In this document: positions 31,662 through 43,957 of the stretch, piece after piece
Position numbering within the stretch: the stretch's first letter is position 1
Layout: each line of letters opens with the position of its first letter
Assembly (NCBI GenBank): GCA_041984235.1
Contig: JBHIYN010000012.1
Location: forward strand, 103,410 to 167,409
Length of the DNA stretch: 64,000 bases
From: JBHIYN01 sp041984235
GTDB lineage: Bacteria; Pseudomonadota; Gammaproteobacteria; Ga0077536
Direction of reading: 5' to 3'
Program-made: the position numbers and the translations under genes
Notes under the pieces: model-generated
Told to the model about the DNA's origin: nothing
Databases searched by the model: none
The model's input: only the letters and a program-made list of their open reading frames with translations

Positions 31662-32477
31662 ATGACACACGAAATTACCGGCCGTTACGCGACGGTCCAG
31701 GGCACGCGGGCGTACTACGACGAGTGCGGTAGCGGCATTCCGCTGATCTGCATCCACATGGGCTGGGCGTGCTCACTGCAATGGCAGTATTTCATGCCAC
31801 TGATGGCGGAGGCCGGTTTCCACGTCTTCGCGCCCGACCTGCCGGGCCATGCCAAGTCTTACCCGGTGAACTGGAAGCCGTTCAACCGCATGCACGACTA
31901 CGCCGAGTGGGTCTGGGACTTCATTGGCGCAGTGTGCCCGGAGCAGAAACCGGTCGTCTGCGGCAGCGGGATCGGGGGCGACATGACGCTGCAGATCGCC
32001 TGTAACCACCCGGACGGCATCCGCGCCGGCATGGCGTTCGAGTCCGCCGCCGCGACCGGCTCGATCTCGTTCCTGTCCGGGTTTACCGATCCGCATAGCT
32101 TTCCCGGCTTCCCGGCCCTGGTCGACAACGCCTCCACCTCGGCGATGTACTACCCCTGCGAGGAGCGCAAGGTGGTCGAGTCGAAGTGGCAGCACCGGGC
32201 GACTTACCAGGAAACCTGCGTGGCGGACATGGACGCCTGGAACGACCACGACGTGCGGGACAAGCTCGATCGCATCCGCTGCCCGATGTTCCTGTTCAAG
32301 GGTGAGGCCGACTACCACATCCCCGACCAGGACGTGCTCGACACCATCGCGGCGATTCCGGACGGACTCGCCGAGGGCGGTATCGCCAGGGGCATGGGCC
32401 ATCTGATCATGATGGAGGATCCCCAGGGCCTGGCCGAAGCCTGCCTGGGGTTCCTGCGCCGCCGCGGCATCATCTGA
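31662..32477 (+). CDS. Alpha/beta hydrolase-fold protein lacking the serine nucleophile
   Basis: The 271-residue protein shows an alpha/beta hydrolase core: IPLICIHMGWACSLQWQYFM, VFAPDLPGHAKSYPVNW, MFLFKGEADYHIPD and the terminal His in GMGHLIMMED. At the nucleophile elbow it reads CGSGIGGD, where the related protein at 24018-25301 has GCSIGGV, so the Ser position is Gly when aligned. It may be inactive, bind its ligand, or use the shifted Ser. GAGGG precedes the ATG at 31662; an ATGA overlap start at 31644 is the alternative. Confidence 0.8.
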   Translation: MTHEITGRYATVQGTRAYYDECGSGIPLICIHMGWACSLQWQYFMPLMAEAGFHVFAPDLPGHAKSYPVNWKPFNRMHDYAEWVWDFIGAVCPEQKPVVCGSGIGGDMTLQIACNHPDGIRAGMAFESAAATGSISFLSGFTDPHSFPGFPALVDNASTSAMYYPCEERKVVESKWQHRATYQETCVADMDAWNDHDVRDKLDRIRCPMFLFKGEADYHIPDQDVLDTIAAIPDGLAEGGIARGMGHLIMMEDPQGLAEACLGFLRRRGII

Positions 32478-32520
32478 GCGAGAGCCGGCGCTTCGGCGGC
32501 GGCCGGCCGGGCGCCAGCCC

Positions 32521-33729
<1,209 letters not shown>

Positions 33730-33779
33730 GGTGAGATCTCCTTCAGCGTATCGGTTTCCAGCGCGTGCTGGCAGACGGG

Positions 33780-34967
33780 TCAGAATGCGTCTTCCGGCAC
33801 CCGGATCCAGCCTTCCATCAGCACCCGCGCGCTGCGGCTCATGATGGCCTTGGTCACACTCCAGGCGCCGTCGACCTGGCGCGCCTCGGCGCCGACGCGC
33901 AGCGTGCCGGAGGGATGGCCGAAGCGCACCGCGTTGCGCTCGCCGCCGCCGGCGGCGAGGTTGACCAGGGTGCCGGGCACGGCCGCGGCCGTGCCGATGG
34001 CGACGGCCGCGGTGCCCATCATGGCGTGGTGCAGCTTGCCCATGGACAGCGCGCGCACCAGCAGGTCGACGTCACCGGCGGCGACCGCCTTGCCGCTGGA
34101 CGCGACGTAGTCGCGCGGCCGCGCGACGAAGGCGACCTTGGGCGTGTGCTGGCGCTGCGCGGCCTCGGCGGGATCGCTGACCAGGCCCATGCGCTGCGCA
34201 CCGTAGGCGCGGATGGTCTCGAACATGGCGAGCGCCTTCGCGTCACCGTTGATGGCGTCCTGCAGCTCGGTGCCGGTGTAGCCGATGGCCTCGGCGTCGA
34301 CGAACACGGTCGGGATGCCGGCGTTGATCAGGGTCGCGCGCAGGGTGCCGACCCCGGGGACCTCGAGCTCGTCGACCAGGTTCCCCGTGGGAAACATGGC
34401 GCCACCGTCCTCGCCGTCGTCGGCGGGGTCCATGAACTCGAGCTGCACCTCGGCGGCCGGGAAAGTCACGCCGTCGAGCTCGAAGTCGCCGGTCTCCTGC
34501 ACGCTGCCTGCGGTCATCGGCACGTGGGCGACGATGGTCTTGCCGATGTTGGCCTGCCAGATGCGTACCGTGCAGTGGCCGTTCTCGGGCACGCGCGCGG
34601 GATCGACCAGGCCGTTGCTGATCGCGAACGGGCCGACCGCGGACGACAGGTTGCCGCAGTTGCCGCTCCAGTCGACGAAGGCCTGGTCGATGGAGACCTG
34701 GCCGAAGAGGTAGTCGACGTCGTGGTCCGGTTTCGTGCTCGGCGACAGGATCACGGACTTGCTGGTGCTGGAGGTCGCGCCGCCCATGCCGTCGATTTGC
34801 TTGGCATAGGGGTCGGGACTGCCGATCACGCGCTGCAGGAAGGCGTCGCGCGCGGCGCCCGGCGCCTGGCAGCGTGCGGGCAGGTCCTCGAGGCGGAAGA
34901 ACACGCCTTTGCTGGTGCCGCCGCGCATGTAGGTGGCGGGAACCCTGATCTGGGCAGGATGGGCCAT
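33780..34967 (-). CDS. prpF: PrpF, 2-methylaconitate cis-trans isomerase
   Basis: The 395-residue protein reads IRVPATYMRGGTSKGVFFRL, PDPYAKQIDGMGGATSSTSK and WSGNCGNLSSAVGPFAISNG, which are the PrpF signatures. PrpF isomerises 2-methylaconitate so that AcnD product can enter the pathway; it is found only where AcnD replaces PrpD, as here. The ATG at 34967 fits the family start. It is the last gene of the methylcitrate operon. Confidence 0.95.
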   Translation of the reverse strand: MAHPAQIRVPATYMRGGTSKGVFFRLEDLPARCQAPGAARDAFLQRVIGSPDPYAKQIDGMGGATSSTSKSVILSPSTKPDHDVDYLFGQVSIDQAFVDWSGNCGNLSSAVGPFAISNGLVDPARVPENGHCTVRIWQANIGKTIVAHVPMTAGSVQETGDFELDGVTFPAAEVQLEFMDPADDGEDGGAMFPTGNLVDELEVPGVGTLRATLINAGIPTVFVDAEAIGYTGTELQDAINGDAKALAMFETIRAYGAQRMGLVSDPAEAAQRQHTPKVAFVARPRDYVASSGKAVAAGDVDLLVRALSMGKLHHAMMGTAAVAIGTAAAVPGTLVNLAAGGGERNAVRFGHPSGTLRVGAEARQVDGAWSVTKAIMSRSARVLMEGWIRVPEDAF

Positions 34968-35066
34968 GCATTTGTCTCCGAAAAGCGGGCACGGGACGGC
35001 GCGCCGTGGCGCCGCCCCGTACCGGTGAGGCTGCCGCCGGCGCGGCGGCAACCGGGTTGTCGTGCC

Positions 35067-37661
<2,595 letters not shown>

Positions 37662-37679
37662 GCAGTTCTCCGGGTGGTT

Positions 37680-38834
37680 TCAGGCGCGCTTGTCGATGGG
37701 GACGAACTTCTGGTCCTCGGGGCCCGTGTAGTTCGCGCTGGGGCGGATGATCTTGCCGTCGATGCGCTGCTCGATGACGTGCGCGGCCCAGCCCGAGGTG
37801 CGCGAGATCACGAACAGCGGCGTGAACATGGCCGTCGGCACGCCCATCATGTGGTAGCTCACGGCGCTGAACCAGTCGAGGTTGGGGAACATCTTCTTGA
37901 TCTCGGCCATGACCGATTCGAGGCGCTCGGCGATGTCGTACATCTTCATGTTGTCCTGCTCGGCCGAGAGCTGGCGCGCGACTTCCTTGATCACCTTGTT
38001 ACGTGGGTCGGAGACCGTGTAGACCGGGTGACCGAAGCCGATCACGACTTCCTTGCGCCCGACCCGCTCGCGGATGTCGGCCTCGGCGTCGTCCGGGTTC
38101 TCGTAGCGCTTCTGGATCTCGAACGCGACCTCGTTGGCGCCGCCGTGCTTGGGGCCGCGCAGCGCGCCGATGCCGCCGCAGATCGCGGAGTACATGTCCG
38201 AGCCGGTGCCGGCGACCACGCGCGAGGCGAAGGTCGAGGCGTTGAACTCGTGCTCGGCGTAGAGGATGAGCGAGGTGTGCATGGCGCGCACCCAGCTCTC
38301 GCGCGGGGTCTCGCCGTGCAGCAGGTGCAGGAAGTGGCCGCCGATGGAGTCGTCGTCGGTCTCGACGTCGATGCACTTGCCGTTGTGGCTGTAGTGGTAC
38401 CAGTAGAGCAGCATCGAGCCCATCGAGGCCATCAGCTTGTCGGCGATGTCGCGCGCGCCGGGATGGTTGTGGTCGTCCTTCTCCGGCTGCAGGCAGCCGA
38501 GTACCGAGACGCCGGTGCGCATCACGTCCATCGGGTGCGCGGACGGCGGCAATGCCTCCAGCGCGTTCATGAGGGCGGCCGGCAGGCCGCGCAGGGCCTT
38601 GAGCTTGGCCTTGTAGGCGGTGAGCTCGGCGGCATTCGGCAGCTTGCCGTGGACCAGCAGGTGGGCGATCTCCTCGAACTCGCAGGTCTCGGCGATATCG
38701 AGGATGTCGTAGCCGCGGTAGTGCAGGTCGTTGCCGGTGCGGCCGACCGTGCACAGCGCGGTGTTGCCGGCGGCGGTGCCGGACAGGGCAACGGACTTCT
38801 TCGGTTTGGGCTTGGCTTGCTGGGTATCGGACAT
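37680..38834 (-). CDS. prpC: PrpC, 2-methylcitrate synthase
   Basis: The 384-residue citrate-synthase-family enzyme contains LSGTAAGNTALCTVGRTGND, LRGPKHGGANEVAFEIQ, VVIGFGHPVYTVSDPRN and the Arg/Asp elements near the C-terminus (FVISRTSGWAAHVIEQR). It condenses propionyl-CoA with oxaloacetate. The short length (type I, lacking the NADH-regulated domain) and the prp context support methylcitrate synthase. The ATG at 38834 is chosen over an upstream extension. Confidence 0.95.
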   Translation of the reverse strand: MSDTQQAKPKPKKSVALSGTAAGNTALCTVGRTGNDLHYRGYDILDIAETCEFEEIAHLLVHGKLPNAAELTAYKAKLKALRGLPAALMNALEALPPSAHPMDVMRTGVSVLGCLQPEKDDHNHPGARDIADKLMASMGSMLLYWYHYSHNGKCIDVETDDDSIGGHFLHLLHGETPRESWVRAMHTSLILYAEHEFNASTFASRVVAGTGSDMYSAICGGIGALRGPKHGGANEVAFEIQKRYENPDDAEADIRERVGRKEVVIGFGHPVYTVSDPRNKVIKEVARQLSAEQDNMKMYDIAERLESVMAEIKKMFPNLDWFSAVSYHMMGVPTAMFTPLFVISRTSGWAAHVIEQRIDGKIIRPSANYTGPEDQKFVPIDKRA

Positions 38835-38889
38835 GATCGTTCTCCTCCTGGGGTCAGTGCGCGGTCGGTCGTGCAAACGGGACCGTTCT

Positions 38890-39771
38890 CTAGTTTTTCC
38901 TGAACAGCTCGTCGAGCTTGTCTTCGTAGGTGTGGTAGTCGAGGAACTCGTAGAGCTCGGCGCGCGTCTGCATCAGATCGAGCACGCTCTTCTGGGTCCC
39001 TTCGTTGCGAATCGCCTGCATCACGGCGAGCGCCGCTTTCTGCATGGCGCGCGTCGGCGACAGCGGGTAGAGCACCATGGCGATGCCCTGTTCGGCGAGC
39101 TCCTCGCAGGTGTAGTAGGGGGTCGATCCGAACTCGGTCAGGTTGGCCAGCACCGGCACCCCGACCGCGTCACAGACCTGCTTGTACATGGTGATGTCGG
39201 TCATGGCCTCGGCGAACAGCGCGTCCGCGCCGGCTTCGACGAAGGCGCAGGCGCGGTCGATCACACCCTGCAGGCCTTCCACCTGCAGCGCGTCGGTGCG
39301 CGCCATGAGCACGAAGTCGGGGTCGGTCTTGGCGTCGGCCGCGGCCTTGACGCGGTCGACCATCTCCGCGCTGGAGACGATCTCCTTGCCCGGGCGGTGC
39401 CCGCAGCGTTTCTGCGAGACCTGGTCCTCGAGGTGCACGGCGGCGGCGCCGGCGGCGATCATCTGCTTGACGGTGCGCGCGATGTTGAACGCGCCGCCCC
39501 AGCCGGTGTCGATGTCGACCAGCAGCGGGGTGTCGACCGCGCTGGTGATGCGGCGCACGTCGGTGAGCACGTCGTCGAGGGAGGTCATGCCGAGATCCGG
39601 CAGGCCGTAGGAGTAGTTGGCGACGCCGGCGCCGGAGACGTAGATCGCGCGGTAGCCGGTCTGTTTCGCCATCATCGCGGCGTAGGCGTTGACCGTGCCG
39701 ATGATCTGCAGCGGCTTCTCCTGCTCCAGCGCGCGGCGGAAACGGCCACCGGCGGAAAGTGTGTCGCTCAT
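38890..39771 (-). CDS. prpB: PrpB, 2-methylisocitrate lyase
   Basis: The 293-residue PEP-mutase/isocitrate-lyase enzyme has the catalytic loop KRCGHRPGKEIV, the Mg-binding DIDTGWGG and LEDQVSQ, and IIGTVNAYAAMMAKQTGYRA at the N-terminus. It splits 2-methylisocitrate into pyruvate and succinate. Its start overlaps the stop of the GntR gene by 4 bases, so regulator and enzyme are translationally coupled. Confidence 0.96.
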   Translation of the reverse strand: MSDTLSAGGRFRRALEQEKPLQIIGTVNAYAAMMAKQTGYRAIYVSGAGVANYSYGLPDLGMTSLDDVLTDVRRITSAVDTPLLVDIDTGWGGAFNIARTVKQMIAAGAAAVHLEDQVSQKRCGHRPGKEIVSSAEMVDRVKAAADAKTDPDFVLMARTDALQVEGLQGVIDRACAFVEAGADALFAEAMTDITMYKQVCDAVGVPVLANLTEFGSTPYYTCEELAEQGIAMVLYPLSPTRAMQKAALAVMQAIRNEGTQKSVLDLMQTRAELYEFLDYHTYEDKLDELFRKN

Positions 39772-40451
39772 GAAGTCTCCTTGAGGTGTTTCTCGATGTT
39801 GCGGCGTGCGGCGCTGATATGGCGCCGCATCAGCATCTCGGCGAGGTCGCCGTCGCCGGCCTCGATGGCCTCGACGATGTGCTGGTGTTCGGCGAAGGCC
39901 TTTTGCGGGCGGTTGGCATAGGCGCTGAACTGGTAGCGGTACATGCGCACGCGGTGGTAGAGCTCGCCGATCAGCAGCTCGCTCAGCGCCTTGTTGTGGC
40001 TGCCCTGGATGATGCGGTAGTGGAAGTCGAAGTCACCTTCCTGCTGCAGGTAGGCGGTGTTGGTGCGCAGTGCCTCGTCCTGCTCGTGCTCGGCCAGCAG
40101 CGCGCGCAGCCCGGCGACCTCCTCGGCACTCATGTGCTCGGCGGCGAGGCGTGCGGCCATGCCCTCCAGCGCCTCGCGCAGGTAGTAGATCTCGAGCAGC
40201 GCGGCGTGGTCCAGTGAGGCGATGCGGATGCCGACGTGCGGGGTGCGTTCCACCAGGCGGCGCGACTCCAGCCGCCTGAGCGCCTCGCGCAGCGGGCCGC
40301 GACTGGTGCCGAAGCGCTCGGCGAGCTCGGTTTCGCCGACCCGGCTACCGGCCGCAATGTCGCCGTGGACGATGGCGTCCTGCAGGGCCTCGAAGACGCG
40401 ATCGGCGGAGGTGCGCAGCGCTTTTTCGACGTCTAGCTGGGGGGCGGACAC
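39768..40451 (-). CDS. GntR (FadR-subfamily) regulator of the methylcitrate operon
   Basis: The 227-residue protein has an N-terminal winged helix (ALQDAIVHGDIAAGSRVGET, ELAERFGTSRGPLREALRRL) and an FCD effector domain (about 85-215, with AEHEQDEALR, HYRIIQGSHNKALSELLIGE and AEHQHIVEAIEAGDGDLAEM carrying the metal/ligand His residues). As first gene of the operon, with two TTGTnnACAA sites upstream, it is probably an autoregulating repressor relieved by a pathway acid. It replaces the sigma-54 PrpR of enterics. Confidence 0.9.
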   Translation of the reverse strand: MSAPQLDVEKALRTSADRVFEALQDAIVHGDIAAGSRVGETELAERFGTSRGPLREALRRLESRRLVERTPHVGIRIASLDHAALLEIYYLREALEGMAARLAAEHMSAEEVAGLRALLAEHEQDEALRTNTAYLQQEGDFDFHYRIIQGSHNKALSELLIGELYHRVRMYRYQFSAYANRPQKAFAEHQHIVEAIEAGDGDLAEMLMRRHISAARRNIEKHLKETS

Positions 40452-40455
40452 GGCG

Positions 40456-40531
40456 TATTGTTAACAATAGTTCGGCAAGGGGTGCGTAAACTAGGCTTTT
40501 CCGGCCATCCGGTCAAGTATTTTGTCTACAA
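40456..40531. promoter_or_regulatory. Operator pair TTGTnnACAA upstream of the gntR-prp operon
   Basis: TATTGTTAACAATA (40456-40469) is a perfect 14-base palindrome ending just before the gntR start, and TTGTCTACAA (40522-40531) repeats the same half-sites 64 bases upstream. TTGTnnACAA is the type of site bound by FadR-subfamily GntR proteins. The two sites bracket the likely promoter. Confidence 0.65.
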
Positions 40532-40597
40532 TCAGCCCGGGTGCGGGATGGTGCCCCGGGCCGCCGGTCGCCCTTCAGACGGCGCCCCGCCGTGGCT

Positions 40598-41647
40598 TCA
40601 GGCGCGCATGTCGGCCGGCAGGACCTCGCCGTGGCGCAGGATCGGCTCGCCGTCCAGCCACAGGCTGCAATCCTTCATCGGCAGGTCGAGGTGGCAGGGG
40701 GTGTCGTTGTCGCCGCCGAACTCGGTGTCCGGACCGGTCGAGAACAACACGTTGCCGTAGCGCGCGCGGCTGTCCATGCCGATGCCCTCGACGTCCACCG
40801 TCCAGCGCGCGTCCGCGTTCAGGCCCCAGCCGATGTGGGACACGGCGTAGGCGCGCGGGTCCTCGAAGCGTTCGATGTACTCACGCAGCCGGCGCGCGTC
40901 GGCGCCGCCGTCGATGGCGGTGACGCGGCCGTCGCGGATGGTGAAGCTGATCGGCGTCTCGAGGTGCACTTTCCACGGCAGCACGATGTCGCCCGGCGCC
41001 ATCACCACGCGTCCTTCGACCCCGGTGGCGGTGCCGGTGGAGGCGAGGAAGCCGCTCGGCCAGTGGTCCCAGCGGCCGGGGGTGTCGGTATACCCGTACT
41101 CGGTCAGGATGCAGTGCGGCGGCGGGCCGTCGAGCGCGGCCAGGGTGTAGCTGACGTCGGTGCCGGCGTCGTTGGTGAAGCGCAGCGTCGAGGCCGCGGC
41201 AAGGCGGCGCTCGGCGGCCTCGACTCGCGCGCGCAGCGCGCGGCTCGGCATCAGGCGGCGCAGCACCTCGAACGGCTCCACCACCATCAGCATGCGCGTG
41301 CCGGCGCGCTGGATCTCGATCTGCTCGCGGGAGAACAGCAGCAGCATGAGGTCGATGACGATATCGGCCTGCTGCAAGGTGGCGAGCGCGGCGGTGTCGC
41401 CGGCCAGCGCCGAGGTGCCGAGATCGGCGATACGCGCCTCGGCGCCGGCGTTGCCAGTGGCTGCGACGTTGACGCGCTCGGTCTCCGCGCCGAGTGCCTC
41501 GCCGGCGCGCAGGAAGGCCTCTGAGTAATCCTGCAGCAGCTCGCCCTCGCTGAGCACCGCGAGCTTCTCACCCGGGCCCACGGCACACAGTTCGAGCACG
41601 CTGGCGAAGGTCGTTTGCAGCTCGTGCGGGTCGTAACGGCTGGTCAT
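40598..41647 (-). CDS. M29-like (aminopeptidase T / NicX family) metal-dependent protein
   Basis: The 349-residue protein resembles the leucyl-aminopeptidase-T family, which also includes 2,5-dihydroxypyridine dioxygenase NicX. Features are a Rossmann-like N-terminus (LCAVGPGEKLAVLSEGELLQ), AADIVIDL-type strand (QQADIVIDLMLLLFSREQIE) and the metal site region WDHWPSGF, GTATGVEGRVVMAPGDIVLP and SHIGWGLNADARW, TGPDTEFGGDNDTPCHLDLP at the end. Peptidase and ring-dioxygenase roles cannot be separated here. The start at 41647 fits the family; a longer frame is discarded. Confidence 0.75.
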   Translation of the reverse strand: MTSRYDPHELQTTFASVLELCAVGPGEKLAVLSEGELLQDYSEAFLRAGEALGAETERVNVAATGNAGAEARIADLGTSALAGDTAALATLQQADIVIDLMLLLFSREQIEIQRAGTRMLMVVEPFEVLRRLMPSRALRARVEAAERRLAAASTLRFTNDAGTDVSYTLAALDGPPPHCILTEYGYTDTPGRWDHWPSGFLASTGTATGVEGRVVMAPGDIVLPWKVHLETPISFTIRDGRVTAIDGGADARRLREYIERFEDPRAYAVSHIGWGLNADARWTVDVEGIGMDSRARYGNVLFSTGPDTEFGGDNDTPCHLDLPMKDCSLWLDGEPILRHGEVLPADMRA

Positions 41648-41678
41648 GGCGGGATCTCCGGAGTTCGGGCCGGCGCGC

Positions 41679-43913
41679 TCAGCCCGCGGCGGCCGGCGAG
41701 AGGTCGTTGTCGACGACCGGCAGTGAGCGCACCCGCGGGCCGCCGGCGGCACGGATGGCGTCGACCAGTGCGCCGATGACGACCGGCACCGCGCCTTCAC
41801 CGACACCGGTGGGCGGCTCGGTGGATGGCATGACGTGGACCGTGATCGCGGGCGCCTCGGCCAGGCGCATGACGCGGTAATCGTAGAAATTCGACTGCGC
41901 GACGCGCCCGCGCTCGAGCGTGATCTTGCCGAACAGCGCGTTCGACAGGCCGAACACGATGCCACCTTCGATCTGCGCCTGCACCAGTGCCGGGTTGACC
42001 GCTATGCCGCAGTCGACCACCGCGCTCACCTGCGTGACCGCAACGCCACCGCCTTCGAGCGCGACGTCGAGCGCGATGGCGATGCACGAGTTACGGTAGC
42101 CGGGCGCATAGCTCATGTCGTAGACGGCAAAGCCGCGGCCGTGACCGCGGCCGGCAGGCGCCGGACCCGGCGCGCGTTCCGCGACCGCGTCGAGCAACCG
42201 GCGGAAGCGCTGCACGCGCGCTTCGGCATCTGCGAGGTCGGCGCGCGCTTGGTCGAGTCGCGCGGGATCGAGATGCCGACGCAGGAAGGCCAGCGTGTCG
42301 CTGCCGGCCAGCTCGGCCAGCTCGCTCAGGAAGCCGTGATTCATCCACGCCATCTGGGTATGGCCGACGCCGCGCATCCAGGCGAACGGCGGGGGCGTGT
42401 CGACCTGGCTGTAGCGCATCTCCAGGTGCGGCACCGGCACCGCCAGGCGGGTGTGTCCGTAGGGCTGGTAGACCCCGCGGCCCTGCGCGACGTGGCTGTG
42501 CCAGGCGAGCACGTTGCCCTCATCGTCGAGCAGTCCGCGGTAGCGGGCAGTGACCGGCGGCGGGTAATAGCTGCGCCGCGTGTTCTCCTCGCGCGACCAG
42601 ATCAGCTTGACCGGCGTGCCCGGCAGCGCACGTGCGACCTGCACCGCCTGGCTGACGTAATCGTTGTGCAGGCGCCGCCCGTAGCCGCCGCCGGCATAGG
42701 TCAGGTGGAAGCGCGCGTCCTTGAGCGCGACGCCGGCGGCGTAGGCGGCGATCCGCAGGGCCTCGTCGCCGTACTGGGTCGGCGCCCAGGCCTCGACGCC
42801 GCGATCGTCGACCCGCGCCGTGCAGTTCATCGGCTCCAGCGTCGCGTGCTCGAGGAAGGGATAGTGGTACTCGGCGGTGAGCGGCGCAGTGCCGTCGAGC
42901 GCGGCGGCGGCATCGCCCTCGCTGCGCACCAGCTCGCCCTCGCCGGCCAGCGCGGCGCCGAGATCGCGCGCGATGGCGGCGCTGTCGACGGCCGCGTTGG
43001 CGCCTTCGTCCCACGCGATCGGCAGCGCCTCCAGCGCCTGCTGCGCCTGCCACCAGCTGTCCGCGACCACCGCCACGGCGTCGTCCATCTGCCAGTCGAT
43101 CACGTCCCACAGGGTCTGCGGCACGGTATAGCCGCTGGGGCCGGCCTTGATCGCCACCACCTTGCGCACGCCGGGCCGGTCGGCGATGGCGGCGGCATCG
43201 AAGCCGCGCAGGCGGCCGCCGAACACCGGTGACTGGCGCACCGCGGCGTACTTCATGCCGGGCAGCACGACGTCGATGCCGTAGCGCGCCTGCCCGGTGC
43301 ATTTCGCGTGCGCGTCGTTGCGCGCCTCGGAGCGGCCGATGCGCGTCCACGCCGCGGGCGGCTTGGGCGTTGCCTGCGGCAGGGGCCGGTCGGCGGCGGC
43401 CGTGGCCAGCGCAGCGAAGCCGAGTGCCCGTCCCGAGGCCGGGTCGCGCACACGGTGCCGCTCGATCGCCAGGCTCGCGGCCGGCGCCCCGAGGCGCTCG
43501 GCGGCGACGGCGACGAGCAGTGCGCGGATCCGCGCGCCGGCGATACGCATGGGATCGAACAGCATCTTCACGCCCCAGCTCGCGAGCGTCGCCGTGTGCC
43601 CGTAGACGTTGCCCCGTGCACGGTTGAGCTGCGGATCGTAGAACACCCAGTCGGTCAGGGCGGGATCGAGATCCAGCTCCTCGGCGATGATCTGCGCGAG
43701 CGCGGTGGTCGCACCCTGGCCGATCTCGCTCTGCGGGATGCGCACCGTGACGCGGTCGTCGGGATGCACGAGCAGCCACGCGTGCAGGTCCACGGCCGGG
43801 CTGTCGCCGCCGGGGCCGGCGATGGCCGGCAGGGTCAGGTCGAAAGCCAGCACGCCGCCGGCGGCCAGCGTCGCGCGCAGGAACTCTCGGCGGTCGAGGG
43901 CGGGCGTGGTCAT
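41679..43913 (-). CDS. Xanthine-oxidase-family molybdenum hydroxylase large subunit (IorB-like)
   Basis: The 744-residue protein begins with a twin-arginine-type signal (LDRREFLRATLAAGGVLAFD) and has the Mo-pterin-binding two-domain layout of isoquinoline 1-oxidoreductase beta subunit: IPQSEIGQGATTALAQIIAE, YHYPFLEHATLEPMNCTARV, GGGYGRRLHNDYVSQAVQVA and GVGEGAVPVVIGALVDAI with the catalytic Glu. A [2Fe-2S] alpha subunit (IorA) is expected beside it but none is present. GGAGGGG precedes the ATG at 43913. It may oxidise N-heterocycles or aldehydes. Confidence 0.88.
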   Translation of the reverse strand: MTTPALDRREFLRATLAAGGVLAFDLTLPAIAGPGGDSPAVDLHAWLLVHPDDRVTVRIPQSEIGQGATTALAQIIAEELDLDPALTDWVFYDPQLNRARGNVYGHTATLASWGVKMLFDPMRIAGARIRALLVAVAAERLGAPAASLAIERHRVRDPASGRALGFAALATAAADRPLPQATPKPPAAWTRIGRSEARNDAHAKCTGQARYGIDVVLPGMKYAAVRQSPVFGGRLRGFDAAAIADRPGVRKVVAIKAGPSGYTVPQTLWDVIDWQMDDAVAVVADSWWQAQQALEALPIAWDEGANAAVDSAAIARDLGAALAGEGELVRSEGDAAAALDGTAPLTAEYHYPFLEHATLEPMNCTARVDDRGVEAWAPTQYGDEALRIAAYAAGVALKDARFHLTYAGGGYGRRLHNDYVSQAVQVARALPGTPVKLIWSREENTRRSYYPPPVTARYRGLLDDEGNVLAWHSHVAQGRGVYQPYGHTRLAVPVPHLEMRYSQVDTPPPFAWMRGVGHTQMAWMNHGFLSELAELAGSDTLAFLRRHLDPARLDQARADLADAEARVQRFRRLLDAVAERAPGPAPAGRGHGRGFAVYDMSYAPGYRNSCIAIALDVALEGGGVAVTQVSAVVDCGIAVNPALVQAQIEGGIVFGLSNALFGKITLERGRVAQSNFYDYRVMRLAEAPAITVHVMPSTEPPTGVGEGAVPVVIGALVDAIRAAGGPRVRSLPVVDNDLSPAAAG

Positions 43914-43957
43914 CGTCGTCCCCTCCACGAACGATGCTGCTCCGGTCAGTCCCGATT

